Notes: generated from the sequence alone by a model not told the origin. DNA of 12,802 bases from Ruminococcus sp. UBA3855 (GCA_002392545.1 DGHF01000007.1:1-12802), one strand, 5' to 3'; positions 1 to 6,813 are shown, counted from the first letter of the stretch. A program made the numbers and translations.

Positions 1-680
1 ACTTTCTTGTCAACGTTCAGAACTCCGCTCATTGTTCCGGCGAATATCGCCCAGAAACTTGCAAGAAATATTACAAATACCGATACACTGCGGAAACTCG
101 GCAACAATGCGATTCCGTACGGAATGTAAACAATTGGCGGAATGGAGCTGAAAAATTTCGACAAATACGTTGCTGCACTGCCTAATCTTGCATTCCATCC
201 CAAGAAAAGCCCTAACGGAATACCTGTAACCGCTGCCAGCAAAAAGCCCTGTAAAATAATTCCTACGGAACTTTTGATATTGATGAGGATTTTCTGCCAG
301 TCTGCAATTGCCTGTGCGAAAATCTTCCCGAACGGCGGGAATAATGCCGTCGGCAATACATTGAATTTCGCCGTTAATAACGTCCAGACTATCAAAAAGC
401 CATACAGAAAGCCAACAATATCAAGGAATAAATTCAGACTCTCTTTCTTCTTCAAAAATGGCAATGCTACCAATGTGATGGCTTCGAGAATCACCGCAAA
501 CCCAATTAAATACGCTGTGTTCGGGCTGGATATTGCCGGATTGTCAGGAATGAACTGAATCCCTACCAGAACCAAGAATAACAAGTGTGTTACCCTGAGT
601 AATTTGCTCTTGAAATTCAAGCCGTCATCCACTTCGGGAGAAACCGCCTTGACAGATGAAATTTTTCCTGTTGCTGTCAT
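1..680 (-). CDS. ABC transporter permease, NitT/TauT/SsuC type (partial, C-terminus off the left edge)
   Basis: Membrane channel subunit of an ABC importer of the nitrate/taurine/sulfonate class. The frame is open from an ATG at 678-680 to the left edge, giving 226 residues with no stop. Hydrophobic segments lie at about residues 30-45, 55-76, 84-104, 138-162 and 184-215. The stretch from about 137 on, with a short SSIPPIVYIPYG motif (178-189), fits the core of the SsuC/TauC fold. The cytoplasmic EAA loop that contacts the ATPase should follow just past residue 226 and is missing from the window. The first ~105 residues hold about three hydrophobic segments before the usual core, more than a minimal SsuC has. 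The ATG overlaps the ATPase stop (ATGA, 677-680), and GAGGAGG sits 7 nt upstream inside the ATPase gene, so translation is probably coupled. Class is confident; substrate is unknown. Confidence 0.88.
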   Translation of the reverse strand, partial: MTATGKISSVKAVSPEVDDGLNFKSKLLRVTHLLFLVLVGIQFIPDNPAISSPNTAYLIGFAVILEAITLVALPFLKKKESLNLFLDIVGFLYGFLIVWTLLTAKFNVLPTALFPPFGKIFAQAIADWQKILINIKSSVGIILQGFLLAAVTGIPLGLFLGWNARLGSAATYLSKFFSSIPPIVYIPYGIALLPSFRSVSVFVIFLASFWAIFAGTMSGVLNVDKK

Positions 681-1516
681 ATTACGACCTCCTCTCCGCC
701 GATTCTTTCCGCAACGTCATTGTAGAACAAGCCTAACAATTTATTACGGAATTTCGAATACTCCGGATTTGCCACTAATTCCTGACGATTTCGGGGACGT
801 GCAAAAGGTACTTGCACAATCTCTGAAACTGTTCCGGGGTGAGAAGTCAATACTACAATTTTATCAGATAACAAGATTGCTTCGTCAATGTCATGTGTCA
901 CGAATACAACGGTTTTCCGCTCCTGCGTTCCGTCGCCCTCCCACAAGGACAATAACAGCTCCTGCAATACAATTCGATTCTTCGCATCAATTGCACTGAA
1001 AGGCTCATCCATCAGGAGAATTTCTGTATCCATTGCCAATGCTCTGGCAATGGCGGCTCTTTGTTGCATACCTCCCGACAATTGAGAGGGGTACTTGTTG
1101 CCAAACTCGCCAAGACCGACTTTTTCAAGGAATTCGTCTGCAATTTGCAGACGTTCGGTTTTGGTCAATCCCTTGCGAACCTGTGCGATACCAAAGGCGA
1201 TATTTTTTCTTGTGGTCATCCACGGGAAAAGGGAATAATGCTGAAATACCACTCCACGTTCACGACCTGTTCCGGAAAGGGGCTTTCCGTCAATGGTAAT
1301 TGTACCGTCCGCCTGTCTGTAAAGCCCTTCCAATACGCTCAAAAGGGTGGATTTTCCACAGCCGGATGAACCAATCACACTGACGAATTCCCCACGCCCC
1401 ACACTGAAAGAAACGTCTTTCAATGCGGTGAAATTTTTATTTCGTTCGGTATAATTTACCGTTAAATGACTGATGTCAATTTTTACAGCAGTCTGTCTTA
1501 CTGCTTCTGCACTCAT
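677..1516 (-). CDS. ABC transporter ATP-binding protein, NitT/TauT/SsuB type
   Basis: Cytoplasmic ATPase that powers the importer. From the ATG at 1514-1516 it has 279 residues. All nucleotide-binding motifs are intact: Walker A GSSGCGKST (49-57), Q-loop VVFQ with Q92, signature LSGGMQQR (146-153), Walker B ILLMDEP (166-172), D-loop SAID and H-loop VTHD with H208. QHYSLFPW and the D-E-A-I-L-L stretch after the H-loop are typical of the SsuB/TauB/NrtD group. A TTG six bases earlier (1520-1522) is in frame, but it is only 3 nt from the AGGAG Shine-Dalgarno, whereas the ATG is 9 nt away, so I chose the ATG. The gene lies 37 bp after the binding-protein gene and overlaps the permease by 4 bp; it is the middle gene of a three-gene operon. 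The substrate cannot be read from an ATPase. Confidence 0.93.
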   Translation of the reverse strand: MSAEAVRQTAVKIDISHLTVNYTERNKNFTALKDVSFSVGRGEFVSVIGSSGCGKSTLLSVLEGLYRQADGTITIDGKPLSGTGRERGVVFQHYSLFPWMTTRKNIAFGIAQVRKGLTKTERLQIADEFLEKVGLGEFGNKYPSQLSGGMQQRAAIARALAMDTEILLMDEPFSAIDAKNRIVLQELLLSLWEGDGTQERKTVVFVTHDIDEAILLSDKIVVLTSHPGTVSEIVQVPFARPRNRQELVANPEYSKFRNKLLGLFYNDVAERIGGEEVVI

Positions 1517-1553
1517 GCTCAATCACTCCTAAATCATATTGCTGTTAATCTAA

Positions 1554-2837
1554 TCACTCAAATTCTTCAAAATGCGCCTGCAATTCCTTGTATACCGTAT
1601 CATCCGGATTCTCTGAAATCAGGCTGTTCAGAGCTGTTTCATAAATTTTGGTATTGTAATGGGAATCAATGTCATAATCTTCCGTATAGCCGAGCTTGAC
1701 AATGGAATCTTTCAAAGCAACTGTTCCTTGCTTGTCGGGGTCGGGGTTGGATGTACCATAACCGCCGTAAACCTCTGTACGAATGAAATCTTCTTCAATG
1801 TCAATATGCTGTTTCACGTCTGCAATGGTGGCATCTTCATTCTCCTGAGAGAATTTATAAGCCTTAATCAATGCACGCTCAAATGCAACATAGCTGTTCG
1901 GGTTGTTTGTCAGTGCGGAAGTATCCGCAACCTGACGGCAGCAAGGCTGATTGTGTAACAGTGGTTCTTCTGAGCAACGATATACAATTTCATAGCCCTG
2001 ACTTGCTGCTAATGATGCATATGGAGAATAAACAGAAGCTGCGTCAATGCTTGCATTCGCTAAAGCGGAATAAGCATCTTTCTGGCTGTCGAAATAAACA
2101 ATATTTACCTTGTCTTCGCCTTCTCCGATTTCAATTCCTGCATCTGCAAGGAGCAACTGCAATTCTGCATCCTGTACGGAATTTTTCACGGAAGCTACAT
2201 TTCTTCCTTTGAGCAGTTCCACTCCAGTTGCATCAGTGTCCTGTGTGAATTCAGACTTGATAACATAGCCATGACCGTTGGTCATTGCACCGCCGAAAAT
2301 TGTCAGGTCATGTCCTTGGCTCTGGAATGTCAGGGACGGTACAGAACCAATAAACGCAACATCCAATTTTCCGGATTCGAGACCTGTTGCCAGTTCTCCG
2401 GCACTGGAAAACTGTGTCAGATTGACTGTCAAGCCCTCTTCTTCAAAGAAACCTTCCTCTTTGGCAACGAATGCCAGCAGGTGAGCGGTTGAATTCAGGT
2501 GTCCGAGTTCAAATGTAGTCTTTTCCAATTCTCCGGTGAAAGCTTCGCTTTCAGTGTCTGTGTTCTTATCTTTGCAGCAATCGGAAGTTTCGGAATCTCC
2601 ACAGCAATCGGCAGGGACTGCACAGCAATCTTCTGTTTCAGAATCTGCATTTTCTGCACTGCTGTCATTGCTATCAGCTTCGGAAATGCTGCTGTCTCCA
2701 GCAGGTGCATTTTCCTGAACCTCTGCCACTGGAGCAATGGAAGAAGTACCTGTTTCTGATACGCTTCCGCAAGCTGTAAAAGATGCAATCAACAACAAGC
2801 ATGTTGTCAATGATAAAATTTTCTTTGTCTGTTTCAT
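1554..2837 (-). CDS. ABC transporter substrate-binding lipoprotein, NitT/TauT (SsuA/THI5-like) type, with Cys-Cys pairs in its linker
   Basis: Extracytoplasmic binding protein (427 residues) and first gene of the operon. The N-terminus is a lipoprotein signal: K-rich start, hydrophobic 8-20, and a lipobox F-T-A-C giving lipidated C23. Residues 24-106 form a long acidic Ser/Glu/Asp linker. The binding domain runs from about 107 to 427, with the SsuA-like pattern of an early HLNSTAHLLAF, then A-x-E-E-G-F-F-E-E-E-G-L and G-K-L-D-V-A-F-I-G-S. Oddity: the linker holds three vicinal cysteine pairs (71-72, 78-79, 87-88) in a D-C-C pattern, and the domain adds C288 and a fourth pair C299-C300 in HNQPCCRQV. 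This is unusual for a secreted lipoprotein and hints at metal or thiol chemistry, though no substrate can be assigned. The Shine-Dalgarno is weak: AAGGA lies about 14 nt from the ATG. The promoter at 2896-2924 gives a leader of about 50 nt. Confidence 0.9.
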   Translation of the reverse strand: MKQTKKILSLTTCLLLIASFTACGSVSETGTSSIAPVAEVQENAPAGDSSISEADSNDSSAENADSETEDCCAVPADCCGDSETSDCCKDKNTDTESEAFTGELEKTTFELGHLNSTAHLLAFVAKEEGFFEEEGLTVNLTQFSSAGELATGLESGKLDVAFIGSVPSLTFQSQGHDLTIFGGAMTNGHGYVIKSEFTQDTDATGVELLKGRNVASVKNSVQDAELQLLLADAGIEIGEGEDKVNIVYFDSQKDAYSALANASIDAASVYSPYASLAASQGYEIVYRCSEEPLLHNQPCCRQVADTSALTNNPNSYVAFERALIKAYKFSQENEDATIADVKQHIDIEEDFIRTEVYGGYGTSNPDPDKQGTVALKDSIVKLGYTEDYDIDSHYNTKIYETALNSLISENPDDTVYKELQAHFEEFE

Positions 2838-2895
2838 AAATCCATCACCATTTCCTTTCTGTAATCTATTTGTTTGTTTGTCTGATGATGTATAT

Positions 2896-2924
2896 ATTAT
2901 ACACCCATTTCACCTATTTGTCAA
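2896..2924 (-). promoter_or_regulatory. Sigma-A promoter of the ABC importer operon
   Basis: On the minus strand the -35 box reads TTGACA (2919-2924) and the -10 box TATAAT (2896-2901), with a 17-bp spacer. This is an exact consensus match. It faces the binding-protein gene, and the predicted start near 2889 gives a leader of about 50 nt, too short for a typical TPP or T-box leader. Expression therefore looks potentially strong unless a repressor acts here. I saw no clear operator. Confidence 0.85.
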
Positions 2925-2997
2925 ATATGTAAAATATATCATGGGTTATTGAAAAAACTGATTACAAAGTTGCACGTTCTAATGCAAATCTATCTTG

Positions 2998-3020
2998 ATT
3001 TCTGAAAGAATTTCTGAAAG
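2998..3020 (+). repeat. 11-bp direct repeat next to the holin ribosome binding site
   Basis: ATTTCTGAAAG occurs at 2998-3008 and again at 3010-3020, separated by one base (12-bp period). The second copy runs into the Shine-Dalgarno AAAGGAGGG of the holin gene. It may be a chance slippage duplication or a binding site; nothing else supports a function. No good promoter for the holin was found between 2925 and 2997. Confidence 0.5.
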
Positions 3021-3030
3021 GAGGGTTACG

Positions 3031-3399
3031 ATGCAATATATTATTATGTTACTGCTTGTCATCATGCTGGCACTTTCCGACATCATGACTGGATGGATTA
3101 AAGCGCATATCAAAAATGATTACTGCTCTTCTGTGATGCGTGTGGGCGGTCTGCGGAAATTTGCAGAAATCGGGGTCATGCTGACGGCTTGCGGTTTTGA
3201 GATTGGAATGGAACTGCTTGGAAAATACTATTCTGTCGAAGTTTTGGCAGGGTTCGCAGGAGCATTGACAGCGGTTTCTGTGTTCGTGTATATTACTTTC
3301 ATGGAGCTGATTTCCATTTTGGAAAATTATGCAGAAATTGAGCCAAATGCAGAATGGGTTCAGCAATTCATTAAGAAACTGCGGAATTTCAACAAATAA
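3031..3399 (+). CDS. Phage-type holin (holin_4_1 / toxin-secretion holin family), stand-alone
   Basis: A small inner-membrane protein of 122 residues. Holins form membrane lesions that release a muralytic enzyme or toxin. Three hydrophobic segments lie at about 3-20, 46-66 and 71-92. Family features are visible in order: S-D-I-M-T-G-W-I-K-A after TM1, then SSVMRVGGLRKFAEIGVML (33-51), then F-M-E-L-I-S-I-L-E-N-Y (90-100), the usual nE-x-x-S-I-x-E-N end of TM3, and a charged C-terminal tail. The start is the ATG at 3031: AGGAGG lies 7 nt upstream, while the in-frame TTG at 2995 has no such site. No endolysin, portal or toxin gene lies beside it: the left neighbour is divergent and the right neighbour convergent, and a terminator follows. 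It could be a prophage remnant or a host gene for lysis or protein release. Family call is good; role is open. Confidence 0.82.
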   Translation: MQYIIMLLLVIMLALSDIMTGWIKAHIKNDYCSSVMRVGGLRKFAEIGVMLTACGFEIGMELLGKYYSVEVLAGFAGALTAVSVFVYITFMELISILENYAEIEPNAEWVQQFIKKLRNFNK

Positions 3400-3412
3400 T
3401 CGAATACAATGA

Positions 3413-3444
3413 GAAAACCGGCTGGAAAAATCCAGTCGGTTTTC
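3413..3444. terminator. Bidirectional intrinsic terminator between the holin and the xylanase-esterase
   Basis: Arms GAAAACCGGCTGGA (3413-3426) and TCCAGTCGGTTTTC (3431-3444) pair over 14 bp with one G-T wobble around an AAAA loop. On the plus strand the core stem is followed by TTTTCTT; on the minus strand by TTTTCTCATT. It lies 14 bp after the holin stop and 35 bp after the xylanase-esterase stop, between convergent genes, so it probably serves both. Confidence 0.85.
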
Positions 3445-3478
3445 TTGGAAATATTGTTATGAACAATGTCAGATAATG

Positions 3479-6376
3479 TCAATCGGTTGCCTTGAATACG
3501 AAACGGCAGAAATTATAGAGATGTGCATGAATGGAATTGTCACCATGATAACCGCCGTTGACATAGTGCCAGATATGCGGAACACCATTCTGTGTGAAGT
3601 TATTGTGGTAGGTTTCGGGGTTATTATATACAACTGTGTCATTGCTTCCGCCGGTAATCATGAGAAGGTACGGTTCTTTTCCGCTGTTCCACTTGAAAGC
3701 ACCTGTGACACCGGGGGCGGGGCACATTGCGCCAACATAGCCGAACAGGTCAGAGCGTTGCATTCCGATGAGCAGAGCCTCTCTGCCTCCCATGGAAAAG
3801 CCTGTGATGGCGGTGTTGTCCTTGCCAGTCTTGACACTGTAAGTAGATTCAATATGTGGCATGAGGTCTTTTGTCAAATCGTTGATGAAATTATCATATG
3901 CAGCGTTGTTGAAATCATCCATTCCGGAGCAGGCATCCTGTGAATCACTTGAATAGATATAGGGAAATACCACAATCATGTCTTTGGCTTCGCCTTCTGC
4001 AATGGCATTGCCGATAATCTGACGAGTATACATTGTGCCGTTGCCTTCAGTAATCATACGGTTCTGATTTTCCCAATATCCGTGCATTACATACAGGACA
4101 GGGTATTTTTTGCTGGAATCGTATCCGGCAGGGAGCAGGATGTTGTAAGGCTTTTCACGCTTGCAGGTAGTAGAATAGTAAGTGCCTGATTTGACAGTAC
4201 CATACTGTGTACCATCTTTTTCTACACGAGAATCGGCAGTATCATATTCAGCAACCTTGGAAGCACATTCAGCGGTAAATTCTGCCATGCTCTTAACTGT
4301 TGCGGTAACAGGTTTTGCCACGGTTGGAGTCTGTGTTCCAACTGCATCAAATTTATTGATTTTCTTAGTAATAAATTTCTGAATTGCGACAATGTCAGAA
4401 ACATCTACTGTTCCGCTTTGGTTCACGTCAGCAGACTTCTGTACATAAGTATCGCCGAACCCTTTCAGAAGTCCACGCTTTGCCAGTGCGTAGTCAATAA
4501 CATTGACAACACCGTCACCATTGAGGTCACCTCTCAGAACGGTCTTGATAACCGGAGTTCCTGCGCCGTCAACCTTTGTACCCTCGACAGCTCCGACTAC
4601 ATCATCAATATAAAAATTCGTGGTAGAGTTTGCTGTTTCTACATAGATAATCGGGTCAATGGCATCTTCCGGAATGGTGAAATGTTCATTGGAAAGCTGA
4701 ACCCACTGTCCATTGGGAGCTGTGCCGTCAGCGATTGTTACATAATGCGCCTTGCCGGAAGCATCTGTATAATTGAGCTTGAAATAATAGGTGTCAGTGT
4801 CTGCGCCGTCCATCTCACAAACATTGACAGAAAAGCTGTAAGTCTTTCCTGCAATGAAAGAGGAGGGGAGTTTCTTTTCCATGCCCATCCATGCGCTTGT
4901 ACGTCCCTGAACAATTAAAGCATCTTTTCCCTCGTAGGGGTTTCTTCCGGAGAGGGAAACTTCCGTTCCGCCGTGTCCTGTCCAGTCGCCGATACCATCC
5001 TCAAAAGTATCATGGAAGAAGTAACCGTTTTCATCTGCTACAGGCTCGGTGGGAGTGGGGTCAGTGGGAACAACACCGCCGTCCATGGTAACAACGAATG
5101 TGGAAACGCTCTTAGCAGGGAGCTGTGCCCAGAAAGTAGAACCGTTTGTGACTTCGAGATTTTCAGTTTTAGCAAGATTCTCATTTGCAGAAGTGCGCCA
5201 TCTGTCAACATTGCCGATTTTGTTATTACCCATAGAAAATTGCTGTGCGTAGCCTTCATCACTGTTATTGACAGCAACAATAGATACCTGATTCTTGCTG
5301 TTCTTATATGCAGAAACATATACATTCTTTGCCGGCTGTTCAGTGACTTCTACACGGACATCCCCCGGACGTACGAATTTCGAATACTGCGCCATGCAAT
5401 AGCCACGCTTCGAAATATTGCCGTTTTCCTTGAGAAGTCCATAACTTCTGCGGATATACCACCATACATAAGCATTCAGGTTTCCGACTACTAAGCCGTT
5501 ATGGATATTCTGTGCAACTTCTACGGCTTCGGGGTAAGTATCTGCATCAGAACTGCTGTTTGGAACATAAACTTCCGTCATCCAGATTTCTTTTCCGGAG
5601 TTCTCCAGTGCAGGGAAATCCATGCCGGAACGCTGTGTTCCATAAAAATGCGTTCCGAACAGGTCACAATTCGCCATAGCCTGCGGATTGTTCAGAATGG
5701 GGGTGTAAATATCTTTACGATACTGGAAGCTTTCAGGAGACATCAGTTTCACGTTTGTTCCGGCAGTTACGTTCTTGCCGTACTGTGCAATGAAAGAAGC
5801 CAAATCGTTCGGATTCCAATATGTCCAGTCTTCGGCATAGTCCGGCTCATTTTGCACGGAAATGGAATACAGCTTGACTCCCTGACCTTCCATATATTTT
5901 GCAAATCCATTCAGATGGTTGGCATATTCAGCCCATTTGTCTTTTCTCAGCTGGTATTTACCGCCTGTCAAAGAGCCGTCACCATTGATGCGGATGCTTG
6001 CAGGAGGATTCCAAGGCGTTGCGAAAACAGTTGCACCCAATGCCTGTGCTTTCTTTGCAACCGGAACAGCCTGATTCCATGCGTTGCTGTCATCATTGAC
6101 ATAAACTCTCAGAATTGACAATCCTAATTCATCATTGCCGTTTCCGAAAGCCTTTTGTACCTGTGCATCTGTGAGGTCAGAACCAGTCCATTCACGGAGG
6201 TTAATACCACCAAATCCACGAATTGTCTGGTAAGTCTTACTAATATCCACTGTACACAAATCTGCTGCCTGTGTCTCAATGTCAAATTCCGGTATCAGTG
6301 CAGTTCCGGAAAGTACCATTGCACCAGCAAGCGCAACAGAAAGCGCAGATTTCGCCATTTTTGAAAATCGTGTCAT
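3479..6376 (-). CDS. Cellulosomal bifunctional enzyme: GH30_8 glucuronoxylanase - CBM22 - dockerin - CE1 esterase
   Basis: A secreted 965-residue enzyme in one intact frame. A Sec signal peptide occupies 1 to about 37, with likely cleavage near T-Q-A-A-D. The GH30 domain (about 39-431) strongly resembles Bacillus XynC: RGFGG (53-57), ATPWNPP, acid/base E177 in SVQNEPDY and nucleophile E268 in WMTEVY. WWYIRRSYG (305-313) carries the arginine pair that reads the glucuronic acid branch in subfamily 8. A CBM22 follows (about 452-598; F-E-D-G-I-G-D-W-T-G-H-G-G). The dockerin (about 612-676) has calcium ligands D617/N619/D621/N625/D628 and D650/N652/S654/D658/D661. The C-terminal CE1 alpha/beta hydrolase (about 695-965) has S861 in GFSMGG, with probable D913 and H944. 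It should cut glucuronoxylan and remove acetyl or feruloyl esters; which ester is not visible. The start is supported by AAGGAG 10 nt upstream. The mid-protein dockerin is notable. Confidence 0.95.
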   Translation of the reverse strand: MTRFSKMAKSALSVALAGAMVLSGTALIPEFDIETQAADLCTVDISKTYQTIRGFGGINLREWTGSDLTDAQVQKAFGNGNDELGLSILRVYVNDDSNAWNQAVPVAKKAQALGATVFATPWNPPASIRINGDGSLTGGKYQLRKDKWAEYANHLNGFAKYMEGQGVKLYSISVQNEPDYAEDWTYWNPNDLASFIAQYGKNVTAGTNVKLMSPESFQYRKDIYTPILNNPQAMANCDLFGTHFYGTQRSGMDFPALENSGKEIWMTEVYVPNSSSDADTYPEAVEVAQNIHNGLVVGNLNAYVWWYIRRSYGLLKENGNISKRGYCMAQYSKFVRPGDVRVEVTEQPAKNVYVSAYKNSKNQVSIVAVNNSDEGYAQQFSMGNNKIGNVDRWRTSANENLAKTENLEVTNGSTFWAQLPAKSVSTFVVTMDGGVVPTDPTPTEPVADENGYFFHDTFEDGIGDWTGHGGTEVSLSGRNPYEGKDALIVQGRTSAWMGMEKKLPSSFIAGKTYSFSVNVCEMDGADTDTYYFKLNYTDASGKAHYVTIADGTAPNGQWVQLSNEHFTIPEDAIDPIIYVETANSTTNFYIDDVVGAVEGTKVDGAGTPVIKTVLRGDLNGDGVVNVIDYALAKRGLLKGFGDTYVQKSADVNQSGTVDVSDIVAIQKFITKKINKFDAVGTQTPTVAKPVTATVKSMAEFTAECASKVAEYDTADSRVEKDGTQYGTVKSGTYYSTTCKREKPYNILLPAGYDSSKKYPVLYVMHGYWENQNRMITEGNGTMYTRQIIGNAIAEGEAKDMIVVFPYIYSSDSQDACSGMDDFNNAAYDNFINDLTKDLMPHIESTYSVKTGKDNTAITGFSMGGREALLIGMQRSDLFGYVGAMCPAPGVTGAFKWNSGKEPYLLMITGGSNDTVVYNNPETYHNNFTQNGVPHIWHYVNGGYHGDNSIHAHLYNFCRFVFKATD

Positions 6377-6404
6377 AGGTTACACGCTCCTTTTTCTTCA
6401 TGAT

Positions 6405-6416
6405 AACGATTTCGTT
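6405..6416. promoter_or_regulatory. Possible operator dyad in the xylanase-esterase leader
   Basis: AACGA-TT-TCGTT is a perfect 5-bp dyad with a 2-bp centre. It lies between the -10 box (6433-6438) and the Shine-Dalgarno near 6386-6391, about 10-20 bases into the transcript. The AACG-N4-CGTT form resembles sites bound by LacI-family sugar repressors, and its position would block transcription. It does not fit a catabolite (cre) consensus well. This is a guess from one short site. Confidence 0.35.
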
Positions 6417-6432
6417 TAATTACTATGGTTTT

Positions 6433-6461
6433 ATTATAAGGTATATTCTTCATTTTTTCAA
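6433..6461 (-). promoter_or_regulatory. Sigma-A promoter of the xylanase-esterase gene
   Basis: On the minus strand TTGAAA (6456-6461) and TATAAT (6433-6438) are separated by 17 bp. A start near 6426 gives a leader of about 50 nt before the ATG at 6376. No other gene lies between it and the xylanase-esterase, so the gene is probably transcribed alone. Confidence 0.8.
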
Positions 6462-6562
6462 CCCACAATTTGCATAATGGGTGGAGAATATGAAGAATTT
6501 TTGAAAAGTGTAAATTTTTTGTAAATTTTGGCGACTTGTAACTGATGACATGAAAAATACAA

Positions 6563-6599
6563 AAATCCGTCATTCTCTGCTTTGGGGAATGACGGATTT
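6563..6599 (-). terminator. Strong hairpin resembling a leftward terminator, with no obvious gene to end
   Basis: AAATCCGTCATTC (6563-6575) and GAATGACGGATTT (6587-6599) are perfect 13-bp arms, extended by about three more pairs counting wobbles. On the minus strand it is followed at once by TTTTTGTATTTTTC, a good U-tract; on the plus strand the T-run comes only 8-9 nt later. It therefore looks like a terminator for leftward transcription, yet no leftward gene is visible between it and the two-component system. It may end an undetected small RNA, or insulate the xylanase promoter. Confidence 0.6.
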
Positions 6600-6755
6600 A
6601 ATCTGTAAATTTTTTTGTATTATGCTATAGTCAACTACCGACTGCCCATTTTTGTGAGAGGATATCACAACACTCGAAAGCCTGATTCAGGAAAAATAAA
6701 TTGATTTCATCCGTGCGGAACAAATACCTAACGGATATTTTCAACGCTTTAATCC

Positions 6756-6797
6756 GCTAACAGTTGCATAAAAGTGTGATTTTGTGCAACTGTTAGC
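6756..6797. repeat. Long perfect inverted repeat (18-bp hairpin)
   Basis: GCTAACAGTTGCA (6756-6768) and TGCAACTGTTAGC (6785-6797) pair over 13 bp. A T-G wobble and AAAA/TTTT inside extend the stem to 18 bp around the loop GTGTGA (6774-6779). No T-run follows on either side, so it is not a standard terminator. It could be a small mobile-repeat remnant, a protein-binding palindrome or part of an RNA. It lies about 60-100 bp upstream of the rightward -35 box. Confidence 0.75.
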
Positions 6798-6813
6798 AAG
6801 AAATTCAGACGGA

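Noticed and set aside
2834..2845. A three-codon mini-ORF (ATG GAT TTA TGA) overlapping the binding-protein start, better spaced from the AGGA site than the real ATG
   Set aside because: Too short to judge; noted only because it might explain the long Shine-Dalgarno spacing of the binding-protein gene.
2838..2895. A riboswitch ahead of the ABC importer operon
   Set aside because: The leader from the consensus promoter is only about 50 nt and shows no conserved riboswitch core.
5501..6118. A 205-codon plus-strand open frame opposite the xylanase-esterase, and similar ones at 4418-4918, 4973-5494 and 3476-3943
   Set aside because: They are antisense shadows of a gene with clear domains and catalytic residues; none has a good ribosome site or protein-like domain.
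6405..6420. A CcpA cre site upstream of the xylanase-esterase
   Set aside because: The flanks do not match the TG...CA ends of the consensus; only the central ACG is shared.
6373..6573. A 66-codon minus-strand frame ending at the xylanase-esterase start
   Set aside because: It spans the promoter at 6433-6461, has no Shine-Dalgarno for its ATG, and its overlap with the start looks accidental.
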